Below, piece after piece: positions 9,541-17,896 of a stretch of DNA of 64,000 bases (the first letter of the stretch is position 1; every line of letters starts with the position of its first letter). The stretch is from Alteromonas genovensis (GTDB lineage: Bacteria > Pseudomonadota > Gammaproteobacteria > Enterobacterales > Alteromonadaceae): NCBI RefSeq assembly GCF_010500895.1, contig NZ_JAAAWO010000006.1, forward strand, positions 186,001 to 250,000, given 5' to 3'. The translations under genes were made by a program, and so were the position numbers. Below the pieces are notes generated by a model. The model worked only from the letters and a program-made list of their open reading frames with translations. It had not been told where the DNA came from and did no database searches.

Positions 9541-10672
9541 CCAAATACTCTCTTCAGCGTTTGAAGAAAGCTTTGCAGAAGAACCGACACTGATAGCTCA
9601 CGCACCAGGTCGCGTAAATTTAATTGGCGAGCATACCGACTACAACGGCGGCTTCGTATTTCCTGCGGCAATTAATTTTGGCACCTGGGTAGCTGCATCA
9701 AAGCGAAGCGATAACAACATTGTTGTCACCGCAATGGACTATGAGAATCAGCAAAATACGTTCAGCCTTGATGATATTGACTATGATGATGAGCAAGGTT
9801 GGGCAAACTATGTGCGCGGTGTGGTTAAAGTACTTAAGCAAGACTTTCCCGCATTTGGTGGCGCCAATCTATTAGTTACGGGTAATGTACCTCAAGGTGC
9901 CGGCTTAAGTTCTTCCGCGTCATTTGAAGTGGCAGTACTAAAAGCAATGAGTGCCCTATATCAGTTGCCTCTTGATGGCGTTAAAGCCGCACTTCTTGGT
10001 CAGAAAGCGGAAAATACCTTCGTGGGCTGTTCATGCGGCATTATGGACCAGCTTATCTCGGCAATGGGGAATGAAGGTAAAGCGATGTTGCTTGATTGTC
10101 AGTCGCTGTCAATTGAACACTCACCGCTGCCTGACAGCCATCAAATTATCATCATAAACTCAAACGTGAAGCGCGGCTTGGTAGACAGTGAATACAACCT
10201 TCGCCGTCAGCAGTGCGAGCAGGGAGCCTCATTACTCGGCGTGCCCTCATTGCGCGAAGCTGATATTGATATGCTTGAAGCTGCAAAGCCACATATGCCC
10301 GAGGTGGTATACCGCAGAGCTAAACATATTATTACCGAAAACAAGCGAACCTTGTCAGCAAGCAATGCGTTAAAAGTCGGTGACATTGAAACGGTGAGTA
10401 AGGCCATGGCCGAATCTCATGTGTCTATGCGAGACGATTTTGAAATAACGGTGCCCCCAATTGATTATCTTGTCACCATCATTGATGAGTTACTTGGGGT
10501 TACGGGCGGTGTGCGTATGACAGGTGGCGGTTTTGGAGGATGTGTTGTTGCACTCGTTCCAACAGATACTGTTGATGCTGTGAAACAATTAGTGGCTGAT
10601 AAGTACTTTGATGAGACGAATTATCACGCTGATATTTACGTATGCACTGCCACACAGGGGGCCTTTGCATAA
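9533..10672 (+). CDS. galK: Galactokinase
   Basis: ATP-dependent phosphorylation of galactose, a GHMP-family kinase. 379 residues from ATG 9533, which overlaps the galT stop (ATGGATAA) and has GGGAA about 7 bases upstream; an in-frame ATG at 9521 is the alternative. The galactokinase signature [15 protein letters not shown] is at 26-40, the GHMP ATP motif [17 protein letters not shown] near 120, and the C-terminal motif [16 protein letters not shown] near 335-350 is intact. The catalytic Asp lies in [12 protein letters not shown]. It is the last gene of galTK, ending before the strong terminator at 10712. Confidence 0.97.
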   Translation: MDNQILSSAFEESFAEEPTLIAHAPGRVNLIGEHTDYNGGFVFPAAINFGTWVAASKRSDNNIVVTAMDYENQQNTFSLDDIDYDDEQGWANYVRGVVKVLKQDFPAFGGANLLVTGNVPQGAGLSSSASFEVAVLKAMSALYQLPLDGVKAALLGQKAENTFVGCSCGIMDQLISAMGNEGKAMLLDCQSLSIEHSPLPDSHQIIIINSNVKRGLVDSEYNLRRQQCEQGASLLGVPSLREADIDMLEAAKPHMPEVVYRRAKHIITENKRTLSASNALKVGDIETVSKAMAESHVSMRDDFEITVPPIDYLVTIIDELLGVTGGVRMTGGGFGGCVVALVPTDTVDAVKQLVADKYFDETNYHADIYVCTATQGAFA

Positions 10673-10711
10673 ATTATTTCCCCCATCTTTGGCCGCTTAT
10701 TTGTGTCCCTT

Positions 10712-10741
10712 AGCCGCATCATTGGATAGCGGCTTTTTTTT
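10712..10741 (+). terminator. Rho-independent terminator after galK
   Basis: AGCCGC (10712-10717) pairs with GCGGCT (10729-10734), followed by a run of eight T. It separates galTK from the symporter gene, which must have its own promoter or depend on readthrough. Confidence 0.85.
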
Positions 10742-10759
10742 GCCTGCGGTAACACGCCA

Positions 10760-10815
10760 CGATTACGCACATTTTACGTCTCGCTGAGTGGGTAATTATC
10801 TATGCGCACTGGTAT
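10760..10815 (+). repeat. Dispersed repeat, copy A
   Basis: These 56 bases align, without gaps, with the reverse complement of 16491-16546 at about 50 of 56 positions, including 22 identical bases ending in GCGCACTGGTAT. The match stops at the left where copy B has its second terminal ACCAGT, so copy A may be truncated on that side. It contains no coding sequence. Confidence 0.8.
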
Positions 10816-10984
10816 AAAATGTGATAAACATGATATTACTGACTTCAAATAAGCGTAACAAAAACAACAATGAAGAGCTTTTCACCTGCGTTTTAAAGGC
10901 CACCGAGCTTTAGTTCTAAAGGTCTTATGAAACATGTCACGTTGCGCTTTACTTATCATTGTATTGAAATATCGTGGGTAAACT

Positions 10985-12547
10985 ATGAAATTAGCATCAC
11001 TAGATATCACCGTGTTTGTGATATACGTCATCGCGCTTATTGGTATAGCCTGGTGGGTGTCGCGGGAAAAAAAGGGGCATGAGAAAGATACCAACGATTA
11101 CTTCCTAGCGGGCTCCAGTTTACCTTGGTGGGCAATTGGCGCGTCTCTTATTGCTGCCAACATATCCGCAGAACAAATAATAGGAATGTCGGGCTCGGGC
11201 TACCAAATAGGGCTAGCTATTGCTTCTTACGAATGGATGGCGGCCATCACGTTAATTATAGTGGGTAAGTATTTTCTACCTATATTTTTAAAACACAAAA
11301 TATATACCATGCCTCAATTTTTGGAGCAGCGATACGATCACCGCGTTCGTAAAGTAATGGCGGTATTTTGGCTGGGCGTCTATGTGTTTGTTAACCTCAC
11401 TGCCGTGTTGTGGCTAGGCGCATTAGCCATCAACACTATTGCCGGTGTCGACATGATGTACGGCATGATATTTTTAGGGTTATTTTCGCTGGCCTATTCG
11501 CTATATGGCGGACTAAAAGCAGTGGCGCTTACCGATATTATTCAGGTAGTGTTGTTAGTGCTTGGCGGGTTATTCCTTTCTTATACCGCGCTTAATCTTA
11601 TCAGCGGTGGAAATGGGCCAATTCAAGGCTTTGTTGATTTAACTCAGCAGCTGCCGGGTAAGTTCGACATGATATTATCAAAAGATAACCCGCACTATAT
11701 GGACCTTCCTGGTATTTCCGTACTCGTAGGCGGTATGTGGATCATGAACCTGTCTTACTGGGGCTTTAATCAGTACATTATCCAAAGAACCTTGGCTGCT
11801 AAGAGCCTTCAAGAAGCGCAAAAAGGCATTGCTTTCGCGGCATTTTTAAAGCTTTTGATGCCGTTAATTGTTGTGTTGCCAGGTATTGCCGCTGTGCTGC
11901 TGGTGCCCGATTTAGCAAAACCCGATCAGGCTTATCCTAGTCTTATGACGCTTATGCCTGTTGGTTTGAAGGGGATTATCTTTGCGGCCCTTGTTGCGGC
12001 TATTGTGTCGTCCCTTGCGTCTATGACAAACAGCGTATCGACTATTTTTACGATGGACATTTACAAAGACAAACGCCCTAATGAGTCCCAGCAACATTAT
12101 GTCAAAGTAGGACGCACGGTAAGTTTGGTCGCGTTAATTATTGCTATGGTTGCTGCTAAGCCACTATTAGGTAATTTCGACCAAGCCTTTCAATATATTC
12201 AAGAGTTCACCGGGTTCTTCACGCCAGGTATTTGTGCTCTCTTCATTTTAGGTATGTTTTGGAAACACACTACGGCTAATGGCGGGCTGCTTGCGGCACT
12301 GGGCTCATTTATTTTAAGCATTGTGTTTAGGCAGTTTTGGCCCGAGCTTCCGTTTATTGACCGAGTAGGTATTGTATTTTTACTGTGCGTAGCGGTGGCT
12401 GTCATCGTTTCTCTTATGGAGAAAAAAGGCGTACACGAAAATGCCGTAGAGCTCTCTGATGTGCAGTTTAATACCACTAAAGGGTTTAATATCGCGGCTA
12501 TTGCAGTGGTATTCATACTTATCGCTTTTTACAGCGCGTGGTGGTAA
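10985..12547 (+). CDS. Na+/galactose (glucose) symporter, SSS family, vSGLT-like
   Basis: 520-residue inner-membrane protein with about 14 TM segments that imports galactose or glucose with sodium. The sequence follows Vibrio vSGLT closely: FVIYVIALIGIAWWVS as the first helix, the DYFLAGSSLPWWAIGASLIAAN segment, ISAEQIIGMSG, LYGGLKAVALTDIIQ and NLSYWGFNQYIIQRTLAAKS. The latter segments carry substrate- and Na+-site residues in the family. The start ATG follows GTGGGTAAACT, so its ribosome site is weak. It sits after galK behind a terminator and supplies substrate to galM, galK and galT. The second SSS transporter at 20232 is a distant paralogue. Confidence 0.92.
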   Translation: MKLASLDITVFVIYVIALIGIAWWVSREKKGHEKDTNDYFLAGSSLPWWAIGASLIAANISAEQIIGMSGSGYQIGLAIASYEWMAAITLIIVGKYFLPIFLKHKIYTMPQFLEQRYDHRVRKVMAVFWLGVYVFVNLTAVLWLGALAINTIAGVDMMYGMIFLGLFSLAYSLYGGLKAVALTDIIQVVLLVLGGLFLSYTALNLISGGNGPIQGFVDLTQQLPGKFDMILSKDNPHYMDLPGISVLVGGMWIMNLSYWGFNQYIIQRTLAAKSLQEAQKGIAFAAFLKLLMPLIVVLPGIAAVLLVPDLAKPDQAYPSLMTLMPVGLKGIIFAALVAAIVSSLASMTNSVSTIFTMDIYKDKRPNESQQHYVKVGRTVSLVALIIAMVAAKPLLGNFDQAFQYIQEFTGFFTPGICALFILGMFWKHTTANGGLLAALGSFILSIVFRQFWPELPFIDRVGIVFLLCVAVAVIVSLMEKKGVHENAVELSDVQFNTTKGFNIAAIAVVFILIAFYSAWW

Positions 12548-12865
12548 CGGGTTAAGTTTTCGCAGACTCTTTTTTTAACGAACCTTTTTGAAGAGCCTTG
12601 TTGAAAAGCGCACTGCTACAAAGAGGCTAGTTAAACTGAGCGAAAGTTCAGAAGACGGAAATGAGAAACTTTGATAGCGTTTATTTGTTAATAAATGCAT
12701 CGGCAAAAACTTCATTTTTCCCTGTAAAAATACGATATACTACAGGGCTCAAAACTATGAACTTTCGTGCTTGTTGCTGTCGAACTTTGATGAAATCGAA
12801 ATAGCGGCGCTTTAAAATAAGCGTTGCTACGCAGCAAGCCAATAAACACGTTACAGGAGACATCA
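12548..12865. other. Intergenic region before ssb
   Basis: This 318-bp gap holds no gene I can support. Its main feature is the inverted repeat and TATACT -10-like box at 12720-12747. The ribosome site ACAGGAGA lies just before the ssb ATG. Confidence 0.6.
12720..12747. promoter_or_regulatory. Inverted repeat at the probable ssb promoter
   Basis: CCCTGTA (12720-12726) and TACAGGG (12741-12747) are perfect inverted halves. A -10-like TATACT (12736-12741) overlaps the right half. The outer CTGT and ACAG words recall LexA half-sites, but they are 16 bases apart instead of 8, so this is not a canonical SOS box. A regulator site over the ssb promoter is the simplest reading. Confidence 0.4.
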
Positions 12866-13462
12866 ATGGCAACGAAAGGCGTGAACAAGGTAATTCTTGT
12901 AGGAAACCTTGGTAATGATCCTGAAGTAAGATACATGCCGAACGGAAACGCCGTTGCGAACCTGAGTCTTGCAACCAGCGAAAGCTGGAAAGACCAACAA
13001 GGGCAACCGCAAGAGCGTACAGAATGGCATAGACTCACTATGTATCGTCGCTTGGCTGAAATTGCTGGAGAATACCTGAAAAAAGGTTCGCAGATTTACG
13101 TAGAAGGTAAATTGCAAACCCGCAAATGGCAGGATCAGCAAGGCAATGACAAATACACCACAGAGATCATCGTAGACCAAATGCAAATGCTTGGCGGTCG
13201 TGGCGGTGAAGCTGGTGGTGGTAACGGCGGTTACCAACGTCAACAAAATAACCAAGGTGGCGGATACCAGAACCAGGGCGGTGGCTATAATCAAGCACCA
13301 GCTCAGGGCGGTCAGCAGCAAGGCGGCCAACAAGGTGGTTACAACCAAAACCAAGGCGGCGGTTTCAATCAAGCTGCTCCTCAAGGTGGTAATCAGCCTC
13401 AGCCTAAAACCCCGCCAATGGCAGAGCCAGACTTTGACTTTGACGACGATATTCCGTTCTAG
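12866..13462 (+). CDS. ssb: Single-stranded DNA-binding protein
   Basis: Binds and protects ssDNA in replication, recombination and repair. 198 residues from ATG 12866, preceded by ACAGGAGAC. The OB fold covers about 1-112 ([16 protein letters not shown], then [30 protein letters not shown]). Residues 113-180 are a Gly/Gln/Asn-rich linker made of irregular NQGGGY/GGYNQ repeats. The tail ends [10 protein letters not shown], the acidic tip that recruits partner proteins. A strong terminator follows. In many relatives ssb sits close to uvrA and the MFS gene; here the gal cluster lies between. Confidence 0.97.
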   Translation: MATKGVNKVILVGNLGNDPEVRYMPNGNAVANLSLATSESWKDQQGQPQERTEWHRLTMYRRLAEIAGEYLKKGSQIYVEGKLQTRKWQDQQGNDKYTTEIIVDQMQMLGGRGGEAGGGNGGYQRQQNNQGGGYQNQGGGYNQAPAQGGQQQGGQQGGYNQNQGGGFNQAAPQGGNQPQPKTPPMAEPDFDFDDDIPF

Positions 13463-13498
13463 CGTTTACCTGAGAACAATTTGTAAATAGATTCATTT

Positions 13499-13524
13499 AA
13501 GCCCTCTTTTTGAGGGCTTTTTTG
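13499..13524 (+). terminator. Rho-independent terminator after ssb
   Basis: AAGCCCTC (13499-13506) pairs with GAGGGCTT (13512-13519) across a five-T loop, followed by TTTTTG. Confidence 0.9.
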
Positions 13525-13563
13525 TTTTCGTGAGATATTAATATAATAAAAAAGGAATTAATT

Positions 13564-14880
13564 TTGAAAATCGTAAAATTTATCTTGTTGTTCTCTCTGA
13601 GCTTTCCTACATGGGCTACTGATGAGTCAATGGTAGATATTTCTGTCGTAAAATCCAAAGATGGGAAATGGACATTAACGTATCAAACGCAGAAGCCTGT
13701 ATTCCGGTTGAGTTTTGTTAGAAACCCTGACGATTCTCGGATTGAACGCTGGAAGCCTACAATTTCAGACTTTGAGATTGTCTCTACTGAAAATCAAGAA
13801 TATTTGATTAGAAAGGATGGCTCTAGTTTTGCACAAGTCAGTTTACATTTAACGCCGACATATAAGCATCTCTCGAAAGACTATGCTCCATTCTCACCAT
13901 ATTCAGACGGTGGTGTACTAATTTACACCGGACGTTTATTTGCCTGTATTAATCAATGCCTTGATGAGGTCAACTCATGGCGCCTTTTTATGCAAGTACC
14001 TGAAGGCGAGCATATAATTGTAGCTGGTAATGTCTATAAAGGAGAGGCTAGTTGGATAGACAGTGATGACGGTATGAACATTTATGTAGGCTCTCAACAA
14101 CCTATTGTTACGCAGAATGTTATAGCAGTAATTGATAGTGGTTTGCCTGAAAAAATAAAGCTGTCATTAGATTCTGATATTCCTAACTTGATGAATTACT
14201 TTGAGCAGAGGCTGGGAGAACTTGAAGGAGTAAAGCCGACATTATTTGCTTCTTATGCAAATATTGATGGGCACTCATCTCAAGGCGGTACGTTATCTAA
14301 TCAAATATTTATGCACTGGAATCTAAATAATCTTAACGAAAAAGTGACAGATAATAAGTTTCTAAATAATACGATTTGGTTTTTTGCTCATGAAGTTGCT
14401 CACTTATATCAAAGAAGTAGTCAAGGTGAAACCTACGGGGAAAGACATGAATCTTGGCTTCATGAAGGACATGCAGATTGGTCGGCTACTCTAGCCTTAT
14501 TGGAATTATATCCTGAAACAAGTGAATATGTAGCCAATAAAATCAATAGATTTAGAACTCACTGCGCAACAGGCTTAGACAACTTCCCTCTTGTTGAGGC
14601 GGCTGATAAAGGCCGCTTTGACTTATATTATACTTGTGGCTTACTCATTCATCAGGCTATCGACTTAAAATTGCGAGAAAAAGGTAAAAAAGATATTTAC
14701 TCTTTATGGGTAGATTTTCGTAGGCAGGCCGAAAAAAGCGATGTAAAAAGAAGTGAAATATTTTTATCTCATGCTGAAAAGTGGACATCGAAAGATCTGG
14801 TGAATAGGATCAAAGAGGTAATTGGAACTAAACTTTCAAACCCTGATAAAACGCTAAACCATCTTGTAACTGATGAGTGA
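13564..14880 (+). CDS. Secreted HExxH metallopeptidase-like protein of unknown family
   Basis: 438 residues, starting at TTG 13564 with AAAAGGAATTAA just upstream; no better start is in frame. MKIVKFILLFSLSFPTWATDE looks like a cleaved signal peptide. The only recognisable motif is FFAHEVAHLYQ, with HEVAH at 276-280, followed 21 residues later by Glu301 in ESWLHEGHADWSATL, the spacing of a gluzincin (HExxH...E) zinc site. Two cysteines in CINQCLDE (128 and 132) and two more later (574th-647th-type spacing not assigned) may form disulphides. The gene is clearly more AT-rich than ssb and the esterase beside it, with many TTA/AAT codons, suggesting transfer. It is flanked by terminated genes, so it is probably monocistronic. 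Substrate unknown. Confidence 0.6.
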   Translation: MKIVKFILLFSLSFPTWATDESMVDISVVKSKDGKWTLTYQTQKPVFRLSFVRNPDDSRIERWKPTISDFEIVSTENQEYLIRKDGSSFAQVSLHLTPTYKHLSKDYAPFSPYSDGGVLIYTGRLFACINQCLDEVNSWRLFMQVPEGEHIIVAGNVYKGEASWIDSDDGMNIYVGSQQPIVTQNVIAVIDSGLPEKIKLSLDSDIPNLMNYFEQRLGELEGVKPTLFASYANIDGHSSQGGTLSNQIFMHWNLNNLNEKVTDNKFLNNTIWFFAHEVAHLYQRSSQGETYGERHESWLHEGHADWSATLALLELYPETSEYVANKINRFRTHCATGLDNFPLVEAADKGRFDLYYTCGLLIHQAIDLKLREKGKKDIYSLWVDFRRQAEKSDVKRSEIFLSHAEKWTSKDLVNRIKEVIGTKLSNPDKTLNHLVTDE

Positions 14881-15069
14881 CTGACTGTCTTTAGCTTCGC
14901 TCCAATAAGACTGGAAAAGGTTATACGTTTACCTTCTTGAGTCGTTCATTGTAGTTAATAAAAATAACTTAGTTGTAACAATTAATGTAAAAAATAGCGC
15001 CCTGCTTGCTTGTTGGTACCAATTAAGTAATATGACTATGCCTACTAATTAACAAGCTATTAGCAAACC

Positions 15070-16377
15070 ATGAAAACGTTATCCCTACTTTGCAGCACAA
15101 GCGTTATGCTTGTTACTACTACATTCTCTGCGACTGCACTTTCTGCGCAAACTGTTTATAAAGATTTCCCTGCTGAAGTGATGCCCGAACTTAGCGAAAG
15201 TGGTGAGCTGTCGGTAGGGGTAAAAACAATTGAAGTTGCTTATCCCGAAGCGGCAATGACAATGTCAGGAGAGATGGTAAAACGTGAGTTAACCCTAGAG
15301 GTTTGGTATCCCGCATCTCAATCAACTGACTTAGCAGAGTCAAAATTAGCCGTATATAGCGATGAAACACGCAGCGGTAAGTCTTTTGAAATTCAAGCTG
15401 ATGCCTATCGCGATGCGCCCATTATGGCGACGGACGAAAACTATCCTATCGTAGTTATCTCTCACGGTTATACCGGCTACCGTACACTGATGCATTATCT
15501 TGGCGAACACTTAGCTTCTCATGGATATGTGGTTGCTGCCATTGACCATACAGACTCAACAAACAAAGACGTTAATTTTGCAGAAAGTCCTTACAGTGGG
15601 TTTCCAAGCACGCTGTTAAATCGCTCACGAGATCAGGTGTTCACGCTTAATGCGGTGGCTCAACACAGCTTTTTTGCCGACGACGTTGACGAGACTCGCG
15701 CAGGAGTAATCGGTTACTCTATGGGTGGGTATGGCGCAATGAGTACTGTTGGGGGGTGTTACGCATTTAACGACACCACAGCTGCCACTTTTACCGGTAC
15801 ACAAGACCCTGCAACAGTTCAGTTGGTAAAAGCGGCCTTAAATACGTGCGCAGGTGGCAAGCCTTCAAATGATGACACATTACCCGCATGGAGAGCTGCC
15901 TTAGCGCTAGCGCCTTGGGGCGGGCAACAGCAGTTGTTTGATACAAAGTCCCTATCAAATATCGACGTACCTGTGCTGTTTGTTGCTGGTGATAACGACG
16001 ATATTTCAGGCTACGATGGTATTCGTTGGTTGTTTGACAACACAGCGCATAAAGATACAAAGTTACTGACCATTAAAAACGCACGTCATAATGTCGCACC
16101 TCACCCGGCGCCTAAAGAAGCCTATGGCAGTGAGTTTGACTTGGGTAGCTATATAGAGCCCGCATGGGAAGAGCAAAAGCTTAATGCCATTAACGAACAC
16201 TTTGCTTTAGCGCTCATGAACTGCCATGTAAAAGCCATGCCAGATTACTGTGCCTTTTTAGAGGTAACGGGCAGTAGTGACCAGGTACCAAGCGGCGGTG
16301 AAACGCCTGCGCCTTGGAAAGGTTTCGATAATCGCTGGGCGTTAGGGTTGCTTATGGAAGGAAAAGACGGAAAGTAA
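15070..16377 (+). CDS. Secreted alpha/beta hydrolase (dienelactone hydrolase / PAF-acetylhydrolase-like esterase)
   Basis: 435 residues with a signal peptide (MKTLSLLCSTSVMLVTTTFSA...ALSAQ). The hydrolase elements are in order: oxyanion-region VVISHGYTGYRT (128-139), nucleophile elbow VIGYSMGGYG with Ser217, acid in LFVAGDNDDISGYDG and the catalytic His in KNARHNVAPHP. The layout, with a long lid between Ser and Asp containing paired cysteines (GGCYAF, NTCAGG), fits predicted dienelactone hydrolases (COG4188-like) acting on esters in the periplasm or outside. Substrate is not predictable. A terminator follows at 16426. Confidence 0.78.
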   Translation: MKTLSLLCSTSVMLVTTTFSATALSAQTVYKDFPAEVMPELSESGELSVGVKTIEVAYPEAAMTMSGEMVKRELTLEVWYPASQSTDLAESKLAVYSDETRSGKSFEIQADAYRDAPIMATDENYPIVVISHGYTGYRTLMHYLGEHLASHGYVVAAIDHTDSTNKDVNFAESPYSGFPSTLLNRSRDQVFTLNAVAQHSFFADDVDETRAGVIGYSMGGYGAMSTVGGCYAFNDTTAATFTGTQDPATVQLVKAALNTCAGGKPSNDDTLPAWRAALALAPWGGQQQLFDTKSLSNIDVPVLFVAGDNDDISGYDGIRWLFDNTAHKDTKLLTIKNARHNVAPHPAPKEAYGSEFDLGSYIEPAWEEQKLNAINEHFALALMNCHVKAMPDYCAFLEVTGSSDQVPSGGETPAPWKGFDNRWALGLLMEGKDGK

Positions 16378-16425
16378 TTCTGTTTTAAAATTTCTTTGTT
16401 AGAGAGTTTATTTGTTACCCGCGAA

Positions 16426-16451
16426 GGGGCTCGACTATGAGCCCCTTTTTT
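16426..16451 (+). terminator. Rho-independent terminator after the esterase gene
   Basis: GGGGCTC (16426-16432) pairs with GAGCCCC (16439-16445) and is followed by six T. Confidence 0.9.
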
Positions 16452-16490
16452 ATGCGTTTCTTGTTCGTTTATTTCTCTTGCGAAACGGTA

Positions 16491-16557
16491 ATACCAGTGC
16501 GCATAGATAATTCCCAAATCAGCGAGGCTTAAAATGTTCGTAATCGCGGACTGGTAT
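16491..16557 (-). repeat. Dispersed repeat, copy B, with terminal inverted repeats
   Basis: A 67-bp element bounded by the perfect inverted repeat ATACCAGT (16491-16498) and ACTGGTAT (16550-16557); extending inward the ends agree at 11 of 12 bases. It is the reverse-oriented partner of 10760-10815. It codes for nothing, and its size and ends suggest a MITE or REP-like family. Confidence 0.75.
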
Positions 16558-16730
16558 AACTATTGTTACAACTCATTGCTGGAATATTGTTCAGCATAGG
16601 TTAATGTAAACAGAGCCAATATAAGCGTAAGCATCAACCTCATATCTAGCACACAATGCATTAAGTTTAGTGTGCAGTAACCATGGTGTGGCAGTGTCTC
16701 GACACCATTATTTCCCCAAAAGGAATTGCT

Positions 16731-17831
16731 ATGAAATTGAATTATCCTGCATCGCAACTAGCACGCGCTGCCCTTTTAACAACCATGCTATCAATCACCC
16801 CATTGAGCACATCATTCGCAGCTGATAGCTCAGTATCAACGTCGTCTGAGAAAAGGGCAGAGCTTACCAAGCTAGAAATGTATGCCCGCCAAGGAGAGTG
16901 GGAGCGTGTTATTGATAAGCTGGAGGACGTGAAAGGAAAAAGTCCAGAGCAATATAATTTGCTGATTTCAGCACTCATGAATACAGATTTAGACGATGCC
17001 GAAGAAGTAGCTGAAGAGTTTATGGCAAGCTACAGCAAAGATTATCGTGCTTTTCATACCCATGCCAACGTAATGGGGGCACAAGCCTCAAACAGTATCT
17101 TTTCAGCTTTGGGTTATGCAAAAAAAGCCAAAAGCAGCTTAGAGCAAGCAATTGTTATCGCGCCTGACGAGATTGCGGTTTATCGCGCCCTAATGCAATT
17201 TCATTTAGTGGCTCCTTCCATTGCCGGTGGTGATATGGATGAAGCGAAAAGGTTGGCAGAAAAAATCGCCACAATTGATAGCGTAGAAGGCCAATTTGCT
17301 TTGGCTAGCTTCTATCTTAAAGACGATAATGAAGACCAAGCACGCGCTATTTACGACGCGCTTACACAGAATGAGGCCTCGGCCTTACGAGCTAACTTTG
17401 AATTAGGCAGTCATTATTTATCTGCTGAAAAATACAGCCACGCTTTTGAAGCGCTGTCGCCACTAATGGACATGTCGGTAGCCAGAGTAGAAAGCAAAGA
17501 TTCGGCGCAATGGGACGAGTACGAACAGCGCGAAAGCAATTTGCTGTACGGAAAATACCGCCTTGGCCAAGTAGCGTTAAACAGCGACAAATTTACCAAT
17601 ACGGGCATTGCTGCATTAGAGCAGTATATTGATGGCTTCAATACAACGAATATCGATACAGCAGGCCTGCCAAGTGTAAATTGGGCTCAACTACGACTCG
17701 CAGAGCTGCGCTTAAATGCCAATGACATTGAGAAAGCGAAAACTACGCTGGCGCTTATCAATGGAAGCGAGGGCGAACGTTTTTCAAAAATTCTGAAAGC
17801 GTTAAAAAAGAAGATTAAAAAGCGGGCTTAA
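16731..17831 (+). CDS. Periplasmic tetratricopeptide-repeat-like protein
   Basis: 366 residues from ATG 16731, chosen because AAAAGGAATTGCT precedes it; the frame is open to ATG 16683. The signal peptide is MKLNYPASQLARAALLTTML...SFAAD. The rest is almost all helical, with TPR-type helix pairs such as SALGYAKKAKSSLEQAIVIAPDEIAVYRALMQFH and FALASFYLKDDNEDQARAIYDAL. It should be a scaffold or binding protein. The C-terminus is very basic (KALKKKIKKRA). No enzyme motif is seen and no partner can be named; the neighbours are unrelated esterase and alpha-galactosidase genes. Confidence 0.75.
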   Translation: MKLNYPASQLARAALLTTMLSITPLSTSFAADSSVSTSSEKRAELTKLEMYARQGEWERVIDKLEDVKGKSPEQYNLLISALMNTDLDDAEEVAEEFMASYSKDYRAFHTHANVMGAQASNSIFSALGYAKKAKSSLEQAIVIAPDEIAVYRALMQFHLVAPSIAGGDMDEAKRLAEKIATIDSVEGQFALASFYLKDDNEDQARAIYDALTQNEASALRANFELGSHYLSAEKYSHAFEALSPLMDMSVARVESKDSAQWDEYEQRESNLLYGKYRLGQVALNSDKFTNTGIAALEQYIDGFNTTNIDTAGLPSVNWAQLRLAELRLNANDIEKAKTTLALINGSEGERFSKILKALKKKIKKRA

Positions 17832-17845
17832 AGCCGTTTTATTCA

Positions 17846-17891
17846 AAACAGCCTGAACGCAGTAACTAGCACGTTCAGGCTGTTTGTTTTT
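17846..17891. terminator. Shared terminator between converging TPR and alpha-galactosidase genes
   Basis: AACAGCCTGAACG (17847-17859) pairs with CGTTCAGGCTGTT (17872-17884), a 13-bp perfect stem. GTTTTTT follows on the plus strand; the minus strand has TTTTGAATAAAA, so it can serve both genes. Confidence 0.85.
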
Positions 17892-17896
17892 TCGAT

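Larger units (their letters stand above)
10673..10984. other. Intergenic region between galK and the Na+/galactose symporter
   Basis: This 312-bp gap has a terminator (10712-10741) and copy A of a short dispersed repeat (10760-10815). The remaining 170 bp before the symporter gene should hold its promoter. I cannot point to a convincing -35/-10 pair or a GalR-type palindrome there. Confidence 0.6.
16378..16730. other. Intergenic region with terminator and dispersed repeat
   Basis: This 353-bp gap holds the esterase terminator (16426-16451), repeat copy B (16491-16557) and, at its right end, the promoter and ribosome site (AAAAGGAAT) of the TPR gene. No gene is supported. Confidence 0.65.

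Noticed and set aside
12863..13384. 173-residue open frame antisense to ssb
   Set aside because: Produced by the Gly/Gln-rich repeats of ssb read backwards; hydrophobic by composition, with no ribosome site.
14917..14931. GGTTATACGTTTACC as a third GalR operator
   Set aside because: Only one half matches the palindrome, and the nearest downstream gene is an esterase unrelated to galactose.
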